Positions 34,201-40,436 of a stretch of 64,000 bases of DNA are shown here, one piece after another (position 1 is the stretch's first letter; the number at the start of each line of letters is the position of its first letter). The DNA comes from Methylobacterium sp. J-088 (GTDB lineage Bacteria; Pseudomonadota; Alphaproteobacteria; Rhizobiales; Beijerinckiaceae): contig NZ_JAKSYH010000179.1 of assembly GCF_022829295.1 (NCBI RefSeq), forward strand, positions 1 to 64,000. The letters are read 5' to 3'. The translations under genes and the position numbers were made by a program. The notes under the pieces are model-generated. The model was not told the origin of the DNA and searched no databases. It worked only from the letters and a program-made list of their open reading frames with translations.

Positions 34201-34784
34201 GCCTCAGGGGTGACCCGGGCCAGGGCGGCGCTGAGCGGCGTATCGCCGTTCGAGACCGCGTCGGCCAAGACGTTGGCCATCTCGATCTCAAAAATCTCCC
34301 GGGCCTTGGTGTCGTCCAGCACCACGAAGCGGGCCGGCACGTTCGCCTCGAACGGGAACATGTGCAGCAGCCGCTCGCACAGGGCGTGCAGGGTCTCGAT
34401 CTTGAGGCCGCCCGGTGTCTCCACCGCCCGGGCGAAGAGCCGGCGGGCCATGCGCAGACGCTCGGGATCCGCGCGCTCGCCGGTGAGCTCGGCGAGTTCC
34501 GCCGCAAGGGTGGCGTCGTCGAGGGTCACCCAGCGCCCGAGCAGCCGGAATACGCGGATCGCCATGTTGGCGGCGGCCGCCTTGGTGAAGGTCAGGCACA
34601 GGATCCGCCCGGGCGGCGACCCGTCGAGCAGCAGGCGCACCACGCGGTCTGTGAGCACCTTGGTCTTGCCGGCGCCGGCATTGGCCGAGACCCAGGCCGA
34701 GGCCCGCGGATCGGCCGCCCGGCGCTGGTTCGCCCGGGTCAGGTCGTCGACGACGAAGGGTTTCTGGACTGGGATGCTGCTCAA
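31293..34784 (-). CDS. addA: Double-strand-break repair helicase-nuclease AddA
   Basis: A 1163-residue UvrD/Rec-family helicase with a C-terminal RecB-type nuclease. Helicase motifs are SANAGAGKTKVLTDR (Walker A, near residue 35), CLTFTKAAAANMA, HVLVDEAQDTNPEQW, FAVGDPKQSIYGFQGAEP, VMTVHGAKGLEAPVVVLLDG and LLYVAMTRAADRLIV. The nuclease domain shows RVDRLSVTTDTVRIADFKTG near the end. With AddB it processes broken ends for RecA loading. The start is taken as TTG at 34784, next to GAGG; upstream lies the divergent second minC. addB, normally immediately upstream of addA, is not there. Confidence 0.93.
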   Translation of the reverse strand: MSSIPVQKPFVVDDLTRANQRRAADPRASAWVSANAGAGKTKVLTDRVVRLLLDGSPPGRILCLTFTKAAAANMAIRVFRLLGRWVTLDDATLAAELAELTGERADPERLRMARRLFARAVETPGGLKIETLHALCERLLHMFPFEANVPARFVVLDDTKAREIFEIEMANVLADAVSNGDTPLSAALARVTPEATGDALRAAIRSALRARGFIGDAAGLEAAFGRLHGALGLAAEETAERIEAAIRDGGPGCAPEDRAGLVAALRTGKANDEKLADALAEAEAEAERARSEGFPDRAEALALYRSVFFTQKDEPKADSSLGTKAVPAAAKEALIAERDRLDPLFDRLRAARAHSRTQALFQIAAEIHRRIEAQKARLGALDFDDLIHKALDLLGRVGAGWVLYKLDRGIDHVLVDEAQDTNPEQWAILRAITQEFAAGEGARIGNRTRFAVGDPKQSIYGFQGAEPREFALTRAAWISESRSAGLTFEDVPLTLSFRSTSLVLQAVDAVFALDAHNEGLSFEDTVRQTVHASARPGAPGAVELWPIAEPEPAAEPDAWTAPVDAPETSAPAIVTARRVAQAVRTWVTRGDATGRVWRPGDVLILVRKRGPAFEEVIRALKGLAVPVAGQDRLEVSAHIAVADLVAAGRAGLLPADDLTLATALKTPLVGLTDEDLVRIAARRDLSETLEDALHRHAAAGDAAALHGLATLTEWIALASLHGPFGFYARLLGPLGGRAKLVARLGGEAGDAIDVFLAAAAQAETGEDAPSLGGFLARYVGAEAGHTVKRDLESGRDEVRVMTVHGAKGLEAPVVVLLDGCEPLGRNDPPLLPLPATGPALPPVWSGGRTQDCAATEAARAALLARARQEHNRLLYVAMTRAADRLIVAPFRGHERETEAAWCRMVQAGLETTLGAGQTVELAYGPATVWQEGAEAPREREKLPPAAVPVPEPGWLRSPVPPEPEAPALNPSAALAAADGTRVPPPRLADAQARRRGILIHALLQHLPRVEHQRREAAGLAFVRSRAPGLPRPAHVAIVRSVLRIIDDPNLAPLFAPDARAEVSLSGRVRTAAGERVVQGRVDRLSVTTDTVRIADFKTGRPPDPDTPLPPAEAGQIALYARLLGQIYPGRTIRPMLVWTSGPVIRALDAADIAAALERAGIAA

Positions 34785-34899
34785 GGGCCTCGTCCGGATC
34801 GGCTGCGGCACCTCTCTACAACAGAAACGCAGCGGCGACCTCGCCAGGGCGTCACACGGGCCTCTGCGGGATTGCCCAGCGCGCGCCGGCACAGCATGG

Positions 34900-35655
34900 A
34901 TGCAGGCGACGATTGCAGCGACATCGAAGATACCCGTGACCCAGCCGACATCCGAGCCGGTCCGCCCGCCGATCCGTTTCCGCGGCCGGTCCTTCATGGC
35001 GACCGTCCTGGCGCCGATCCCACCCGTGGCCGACTGGCTCGGCGACCTCGATGCCCTGAACCGGCGCGCGCCGAATTTTTTCGCGGGACGTCCGGTGATC
35101 CTCGACCTGGGGGGCCTGCGGCTGACGCGGGAGGATCTCGACGGGCTGCTGGCCGATCTCGCGGCGCGCCACATCGCCATCCTGGGGATCGAGGGCGCAT
35201 CGTCGGCGCTGCTGGGGCCCGGGATGCCGCCGGCCCTGTCGGGCGGGCGCGCCGCCGGAGAGATCGACACGTCCGCGTCCGGCGAAGCGCCGCCGACAGA
35301 GGCTCAGCCCAAGGAGGCCGCGCGCTCGCTGATCCTCGATACGCCGGTGCGCTCGGGCCAGACCGTGCTGCATCTGGAGGGCGACGTGACCGTGCTCGGC
35401 GCCGTGGCCTCGGGGGCCGAGGTGATCGCGGGGGGCTCGATCCACGTCTATGGCGCGCTGCGCGGCCGGGCGATCGCGGGAGCCGCCGGGAACCCAACGG
35501 CGCGGATCTGGTGCCGCAAGTTCGAGCCGGAACTGGTGGCGATCGACGGCCTCTACCGCGCCGCCGACGATCTCGATCCGGCCTTCCGGGGGCAGGCCGT
35601 GGAGGTGCGGCTGCTCGAGGACGCGATCAAGCTGAACCTATTCGAGCGGGGCTAA
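34900..35655 (+). CDS. Second MinC-like septum-site inhibitor (stand-alone paralogue)
   Basis: A 251-residue MinC homologue outside the min operon. The N-terminal domain (IRFRGRSFMATVLAPIPPVA...) aligns with the operon MinC (LSLRGRAFKALALSPEPPLP). The C-terminal beta-helix keeps the MinD-binding RSGQ motif in DTPVRSGQTVLHLEGDVTVL, and GAEVIAGGSIHVYGALRGRA is shared with the operon copy. Its C-terminus is KLNLFERG rather than the operon MinC ending. The ATG at 34900 gives the same N-terminal length as the operon copy, though a GTG at 34936 is possible. It could compete with or modulate MinC at MinD (inference). Confidence 0.85.
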   Translation: MQATIAATSKIPVTQPTSEPVRPPIRFRGRSFMATVLAPIPPVADWLGDLDALNRRAPNFFAGRPVILDLGGLRLTREDLDGLLADLAARHIAILGIEGASSALLGPGMPPALSGGRAAGEIDTSASGEAPPTEAQPKEAARSLILDTPVRSGQTVLHLEGDVTVLGAVASGAEVIAGGSIHVYGALRGRAIAGAAGNPTARIWCRKFEPELVAIDGLYRAADDLDPAFRGQAVEVRLLEDAIKLNLFERG

Positions 35656-35782
35656 CCGTTGTCTCGACCGTTGTCTTGAGGGGCACCGGATAGGCGCGTC
35701 GTTCAATGGGGTTGGCCGTGTCGATGAACGGGCTGGGTCCACTATTGTGGGCGCGGCAGAACCGTCCCCCTGAGTTCACAGC

Positions 35783-36106
35783 ATGGCCGTGTCCACATCC
35801 ATCGAGCTCGACGACACGCTCAGGGGGCGGGTCGAGCATCTGGCCGAGATCCGTCGCCGTACGCCTGACGGGATCATGCGCAAAGCCATCGCTCAGTATC
35901 TCGACCGCGCGGAGAAACGGGAGATCTTGCGGCAAGACACCCTGAAGGCCTGGAACGAAGCCCAGGTGACCGGCCTTCATGCGACGGCCGAAGAGGTCGA
36001 GCACTGGTCGTCGCGCTGGGGAGACGCGAACGAGCGCCCCGCGCCCGAATGCCATGCGTCGTCTTCGCGGCATCCGCGGTTTGCGATCGGCAGCGCTTGC
36101 GCCTGA
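35783..36106 (+). CDS. CopG/RHH antitoxin with a read-through C-terminus
   Basis: A 107-residue protein. The N-terminal ribbon-helix-helix reads STSIELDDTLRGRVEHLAEI followed by RRRTPDGIMRKAIAQYLDRA. The middle (VTGLHATAEEVEHWSSRWGD) is the usual toxin-binding arm of ParD-like antitoxins. Relatives normally stop near NERPAPECH; here about 16 extra residues follow before the stop, overlapping the toxin remnant. It is probably an orphan antitoxin or simple repressor now. Confidence 0.78.
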   Translation: MAVSTSIELDDTLRGRVEHLAEIRRRTPDGIMRKAIAQYLDRAEKREILRQDTLKAWNEAQVTGLHATAEEVEHWSSRWGDANERPAPECHASSSRHPRFAIGSACA

Positions 36107-36234
36107 ATTTGCCCACCAATCCGTCAATGGACGAGCGTACCGGCACAGCAGTTGTTGTGAAGCTCACTGGCTTATGGTGACGACTGCTTCGTGGATTTTC
36201 CGGCCGAGGTGCGGGTTCCCTTTGCCATGTAGGC
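36049..36234 (+). pseudogene. Decayed ParE/RelE-type toxin
   Basis: An ATG at 36049, inside the end of the antitoxin gene in another frame, opens MPCVVFAASAVCDRQRLRLN and continues to TGTAVVVKLTGLW before a TGA at 36178-36180. This matches the first 43 residues or so of ParE toxins (MPRVVFAxxAxxDLQRLRxFL...). A further toxin-like fragment, DFPAEVRVPFA, appears in a nearby frame before 36234. Intact family members run about 95 residues, so the toxin is truncated and frameshifted. Confidence 0.72.
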
Positions 36235-36268
36235 TTGCGGATCCAATCGTCTGTCCCCGCGGCTGGAC

Positions 36269-36414
36269 GCTGTGAAAGGATAGCGCATTTCCCTCCCCCT
36301 TGCGGAGAGGGGCCAGGGGTGGGGGTGGTACAGAAGGGCGCCGGATCGCTCGATCCTGCACCACCTCCAACTCCTCCCCGCAAGGGGGGAGGAGCGCGTC
36401 GGCGCTGCGTCCTC
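36269..36414. repeat. GC-rich intergenic inverted repeat, copy B
   Basis: The left arm (CCTCCCCCTTGCGG then GGGGTGGGGGTGGT) pairs with a right arm (ACCACCTCCAACTCC then CCCGCAAGGGGGGAGG). The left arm also matches copy A at 16237-16340. It occupies the gap between the toxin remnant and the min operon. The rest of 36181-36647 holds no gene, apart from the possible CtrA-like boxes near its end. Confidence 0.65.
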
Positions 36415-36586
36415 ACCATCACCTTACGGTCCTGCGTGGCTCGCAGCATTCGCGGTGAACATACCTTCGGCGCCAATCCAGAGATTGCACGATGGTGGCC
36501 GGTGCCCGACCGATAGACCGCCCGCAATCGTCTTCCAGCGCACTGATACCAGGATCCCGGCAGAATTTGCCGACCGGATCAGAAAC

Positions 36587-36638
36587 TTAACCCTTCGGTA
36601 ACCATACCCGCCGTCAATGGTCCGGTAAGGACTCTTAA
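36587..36638 (+). promoter_or_regulatory. Candidate CtrA-like boxes upstream of minC
   Basis: TTAA (36587) - 7 bp - GTAACC and, 20 bp on, GTAA (36625) - 6 bp - TTAA (36635) resemble the alphaproteobacterial CtrA box TTAA-N7-TTAA. They end 10 bp before the minC ATG. Cell-cycle control of a division-site operon would fit, but both boxes are imperfect. Confidence 0.35.
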
Positions 36639-36647
36639 CGGGCGGAC

Positions 36648-37376
36648 ATGAGCGAGACCCACCCCGAGCCAATCGATCCGGAGACCGCCCAGGCGGCATC
36701 TCCCTCCGCGCCCCGGCCGCTCAGCCTGCGCGGGCGGGCCTTCAAGGCCCTGGCCCTCTCCCCCGAACCGCCGCTTCCGCAGTGGCTCGCGGGTCTCGAC
36801 GCGGCGCTCAAGCGCTCGCCGGCCCTGCTGAAGGGCCGGGCCGTCATCCTGGACTGCGCCCAGCTCAAGCCCGAGCCGGACGCCCTCGAGACGCTCATGC
36901 GTGAACTCAAGGCCCGCGGCATCGCGGTCCTGGGGATCGAGGGCACCGACCTCGTCGGCGAGGGCCTGCCGCCGCTCCTCGTCAAGGGACACCCGTCCGA
37001 CAAGATCGAGATCCCGAGCGTCCCGGCCGAGCCGGAGCCGCAGGTGGTCACCTCGATCACCGTCGAGGGTTCGGTCCGCTCCGGTCAGAGCATCATCAAC
37101 CCGACCGGCGACGTGACCGTGATGGGCTCGGTCTCCTCGGGGGCCGAGATCCTGGCGGGGGGCTCGATCCACGTCTACGGCGCCCTGCGCGGTCGCGCGA
37201 TCGCCGGAGCCGCGCGCAACCCGCGCGCACGAATCTACTGCCGCAAATTCGAGCCCGAGTTGCTGGGGATCGACCGCCTCGTGCGGACGGCGGAGGACAT
37301 GGGCACGGCCCTGCGCGGCAAGGCCGCCCAGGTCTGGCTCGATGGCGGCAACATCCGAATGGCAAGCTTAGATTAA
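36648..37376 (+). CDS. minC: Septum-site inhibitor MinC
   Basis: A 242-residue division inhibitor. The N-terminal domain blocks FtsZ assembly and the C-terminal right-handed beta-helix binds MinD. The helix shows VEGSVRSGQSIINPTGDVTV (with the RSGQ MinD contact), GAEILAGGSIHVYGALRGRA and ARIYCRKFEPELLGIDRLV. It is first in the minCDE operon, 29 bp before minD. A paralogue lies 1 kb upstream. Confidence 0.95.
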   Translation: MSETHPEPIDPETAQAASPSAPRPLSLRGRAFKALALSPEPPLPQWLAGLDAALKRSPALLKGRAVILDCAQLKPEPDALETLMRELKARGIAVLGIEGTDLVGEGLPPLLVKGHPSDKIEIPSVPAEPEPQVVTSITVEGSVRSGQSIINPTGDVTVMGSVSSGAEILAGGSIHVYGALRGRAIAGAARNPRARIYCRKFEPELLGIDRLVRTAEDMGTALRGKAAQVWLDGGNIRMASLD

Positions 37377-37405
37377 TTCAGCTCTGGATTTAGGGAGATC
37401 GACGC

Positions 37406-38221
37406 GTGGCAAAGGTTCTCGTCGTCACATCGGGCAAGGGCGGCGTCGGCAAGACGACGACGACCGCGGCCCTCGGAGCGGCCCTGGCGCAGGGCGGGCA
37501 GAGCGTGTGCGTCGTCGATTTCGACGTCGGCCTGCGCAACCTCGACCTGATCATGGGCGCCGAGCGCCGCGTGGTCTACGACCTCATCAACGTGGTCAAC
37601 GGCGACGCCAAGCTGACGCAGGCGCTGATCAAGGACAAGCGGGTCGAGACCCTGCACCTGCTCCCGGCCTCGCAGACCCGCGACAAGGATGCGCTCACCG
37701 ACGCCGGCGTCGCCCGGGTGATGGAAGAGCTGCGCGAGAAGTTTGACTGGGTGATCTGCGACTCGCCCGCAGGCATCGAGCGCGGCGCCCAGCTCGCCAT
37801 GCACCACGCCGACGTGGCGGTGGTGGTGACCAACCCCGAGGTCTCCTCGGTGCGCGACTCCGACCGGATCATCGGTCTGCTCGATTCCAAGACCGCCAAG
37901 GCGGAGAAGGGCGAGGAGATGGAGAAGCACCTGATCCTCACCCGCTACGACCCCCTGCGGGCCGACCGCGGCGACATGCTCAAGACCGAAGACGTGCTCG
38001 ACATCCTGTCGATCCCGCTGCTCGCGATCATCCCGGAGAGCCAGGAGGTGCTGCGCGCCTCGAACCTCGGCTGCCCGGTGACCCTCAACAACCCCCTCTG
38101 CGCCCCGGCGCGGGCCTATGCCGACGCGGCGCGCCGGCTGAAGGGCGAGGAGGTTCCGATGAGCCTGCCGGTCGAGCGCAAGTCGTTCCTCGACAAGCTG
38201 TTCATGCGGAGGGCGGCATGA
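37406..38221 (+). CDS. minD: Septum-site determining ATPase MinD
   Basis: A 271-residue ParA/MinD ATPase. The deviant Walker A is VVTSGKGGVGKTTTTAALGA, followed by VVDFDVGLRNLDLIMGAERR and VICDSPAGIERGAQLAMHHA. The C-terminal ERKSFLDKLFMRRAA is the amphipathic membrane-targeting helix. ATP-bound dimers bind the membrane and recruit MinC or MinE. Its stop overlaps the minE start as ATGA. Confidence 0.98.
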   Translation: MAKVLVVTSGKGGVGKTTTTAALGAALAQGGQSVCVVDFDVGLRNLDLIMGAERRVVYDLINVVNGDAKLTQALIKDKRVETLHLLPASQTRDKDALTDAGVARVMEELREKFDWVICDSPAGIERGAQLAMHHADVAVVVTNPEVSSVRDSDRIIGLLDSKTAKAEKGEEMEKHLILTRYDPLRADRGDMLKTEDVLDILSIPLLAIIPESQEVLRASNLGCPVTLNNPLCAPARAYADAARRLKGEEVPMSLPVERKSFLDKLFMRRAA

Positions 38222-38556
38222 GCATCCTGGGCCTCTTCCAGAAGCGCAACTCCGGCTCGGTCGCGCGCGACCGCCTGCAACTGATCCTCGCCCACGAGCG
38301 GGCCGAGTCCGGGCGTCCGGATCTCGTGATGCAGCTCCGGGACGAGATCCTGGCGGTGATCGCCAACCACGTGTCGGTGGAAGCCGACAAGGTGAAGGTC
38401 ACCCTGGAGCGCGGCGAGGGCGTCTCGACCCTCGGTCTCGACATCGAGCTTCCGCTCGGTGTCGCCGGCAAGCTCGACGCGAAGCTCGCGGCCAAGCTTG
38501 CCGAGGTCGCCGCCAACAAGGGCGGGCGGCTCGGTTCTTCCAAGAAAGCCGCTTGA
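38218..38556 (+). CDS. minE: Cell division topological specificity factor MinE
   Basis: A 112-residue MinE. The N-terminal SILGLFQKRNSGSVARDRLQ is the membrane-sensing and MinD-binding part, and LILAHERAESGRPDLVMQLR continues the anti-MinCD helix. The C-terminal half gives topological specificity. It stimulates MinD ATPase and drives oscillation. It is translationally coupled to minD. Confidence 0.96.
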   Translation: MSILGLFQKRNSGSVARDRLQLILAHERAESGRPDLVMQLRDEILAVIANHVSVEADKVKVTLERGEGVSTLGLDIELPLGVAGKLDAKLAAKLAEVAANKGGRLGSSKKAA

Positions 38557-38677
38557 GCCTCAGCGGAGTCGCTCCCGCCGGCATGCAATCCAGAAGCCGC
38601 GCCCGGTCCGCCGGGTGCGGTTTCGTCGTGTTCGCGAGGCTGTATCCGGTCGACGCTATCCTGGGCGCACGCGCATT

Positions 38678-38852
38678 CTCCCTCCCCCCTCTGCGGGGGA
38701 GGGTGGCGCCTGCGTGAGCAGGGGCCGGGAGAGGAGACCCGGCTTCAGGAAGGGGCGTGACCGGCATGAAGGCCGGTACTCCGTTCTGCACTGTCGCTCC
38801 CCTCTCCCGACCCCCTCTGGGGGCCACCCTCCCCCGCAGAGGGGGGAGGGAG
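38678..38852. repeat. Large intergenic inverted repeat with 30-bp perfect arms
   Basis: Positions 38678-38707 (starting CTCCCTCCCCCCTCTGCGGG) are the exact reverse complement of 38823-38852. Inside, GGGCCGGGAGAGG and CCTCTCCCGACCC form a weaker second pairing. It fills most of the 375-bp gap after minE, before the convergent P450 gene. It belongs to the same GC-rich family style as copies A and B; a single-arm relative lies near 44130-44170. Confidence 0.75.
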
Positions 38853-38931
38853 AGAAACGGAGGCGTTCCTCTTTTCGGAGAGATCGGGTTACGCGGTCGA
38901 ACAAACTCGAAGACCAAATCCGCAACGAACC

Positions 38932-40377
38932 TCAGGAGCCGAACGGATCCCGCGGGATCAGCCGGAATCGGGCCGCCCGCTCCGGCTGGGTGGTCACCAC
39001 AGCCTGGGGCAGGATCGGCTCCGCATCGTCCAGCACGAACCGGAACCGCCGCAGCAAGTGCGCCAGCGCGATCACCGCCTCGCTCAGCGCGAATTGCGCG
39101 CCGATGCAGACCCGCGGGCCGGCGCCGAACGGCAGATAGGCGAAGCGCGGCGGCGGGGGCGACCCCGGCAGGAACCGACCGGGATCGAAGGCGTCGGGGT
39201 CCGACCAGAGCGTCCGGTGCCGGTGGAGCACCCACGGGCTCACCATCACGATGTCGCTTGTCTTCACCGCATGGCCCGCCACCGTGTCGGGCCCAAGCGC
39301 CCGGCGCACCACCACGAAGGCCGCCGGGTAGAGGCGCAGGGTCTCGTCGATCACCGCGCGGGTGAGGGGGAGGCGCCCGTCGCTCTGGCAGCCGGTGGGG
39401 TCGGCGAGGTCCGCGCTCCGTGCCTCCTCGGCGACGCGCTCCTGCACCTCCGGGGCGAGGGCCAGCAGGTAAGAGGCCCAGAACAGCGTCCCGGCCGTGG
39501 TCTCGTGGCCGGCGAGGATCATGGTCGCGACCTGATCGCGCAGCTCGGCCGGCGAGAACGGGGTGCCCGTATCGGGATTGCGCGCCGCCGCGAGCAGGTC
39601 CAGCAGGTCGCCCGACCCAGCCTGGCTCCGGTCGGTGGCTTGGCGGGCCGCGATGATCCGGTCGAGGAACGGGATCCAGCGGCGGCGGAAGCGCCCCCGC
39701 GCCCAGTCGAGCGGCACCGGCCAGCCCGGCGGCGTCACGATGTCGAGCAGGTGCGGCCGGCCCATCCGCTCGCCGTACGCGGCGATGAGCCGGCGCAACT
39801 CCGGCCCGTGCTCGTCCATGCCGACCGAGAACATGGCGCGCCCGGCCACTTCCAGGGCGAGTCGGTAGTACGCGGTGAACAGGTCGACCGGGCCCGCTTT
39901 TGCCTCCGCGGCGATGTGATCCAGCCCCTCCGTGATGGCGGTCGCGATGTGCGGCACGAGGCCGTCGATCGCCCGCGGCGTGAAGGCCGGGGCCAGCGTC
40001 CGGCGCTGGTGGCGCCAGGCCGAGCCCTCGCTGATCAGGAGGCCGTCGCCGAGGATCGGACGCAGGATCCGGATCGTCCCGGTGGTGCGCGCGTAATTCG
40101 CCTGATTCTCGACGAGGACCCGGCGGATCGCCTCCGGTTCGTTCAGGATGAAGCTCGATCGGCCGAGCAGGCCCCGGCGGGTCACCGGTTCCTCGAAGGC
40201 GCGCCGGGGGAAACCCCGGAGGCTGTTGTCGCGGATCGAGCGCAGATAGTCCCAGATCGGCAATTCCCGCTCCGGCGGCGTGCGGTGCGGAGGCACCACG
40301 CGCGGCAATCCGGCGAGGCTCGGGGTGGTGCCGGCCTGTGTCACGGTCGCGTCCAGAAGAACGGGCATGGGCGCCAT
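38932..40377 (-). CDS. Cytochrome P450
   Basis: A 481-residue cytosolic P450 resembling the CYP102/CYP4-like bacterial group. Motifs are the I-helix TMILAGHETTAGTLFW, the K-helix ETLRLYP, and the haem-binding loop FGAGPRVCIGAQFA with the cysteine ligand. The WRHQRRTLAPAF C-helix is also clear. There is no membrane anchor or fused reductase, so electrons must come from separate redox proteins. It follows the degenerate ABC exporter gene by 59 bp on the same strand, so both may share a transcript. Fatty-acid or lipid hydroxylation is plausible but unproven. Confidence 0.92.
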   Translation of the reverse strand: MAPMPVLLDATVTQAGTTPSLAGLPRVVPPHRTPPERELPIWDYLRSIRDNSLRGFPRRAFEEPVTRRGLLGRSSFILNEPEAIRRVLVENQANYARTTGTIRILRPILGDGLLISEGSAWRHQRRTLAPAFTPRAIDGLVPHIATAITEGLDHIAAEAKAGPVDLFTAYYRLALEVAGRAMFSVGMDEHGPELRRLIAAYGERMGRPHLLDIVTPPGWPVPLDWARGRFRRRWIPFLDRIIAARQATDRSQAGSGDLLDLLAAARNPDTGTPFSPAELRDQVATMILAGHETTAGTLFWASYLLALAPEVQERVAEEARSADLADPTGCQSDGRLPLTRAVIDETLRLYPAAFVVVRRALGPDTVAGHAVKTSDIVMVSPWVLHRHRTLWSDPDAFDPGRFLPGSPPPPRFAYLPFGAGPRVCIGAQFALSEAVIALAHLLRRFRFVLDDAEPILPQAVVTTQPERAARFRLIPRDPFGS

Positions 40378-40436
40378 CCTGTGCCGGAGACGGGCTAGGC
40401 TGTAAACCGCAAGCCCGTGCTCGGATCACGCCGCGA

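Noticed and set aside
31683..35693. A 1336-codon open frame antisense to addA
   Set aside because: In very GC-rich DNA, antisense frames stay open by chance. It has no recognisable domain, while the other strand encodes a full AddA with all helicase motifs.
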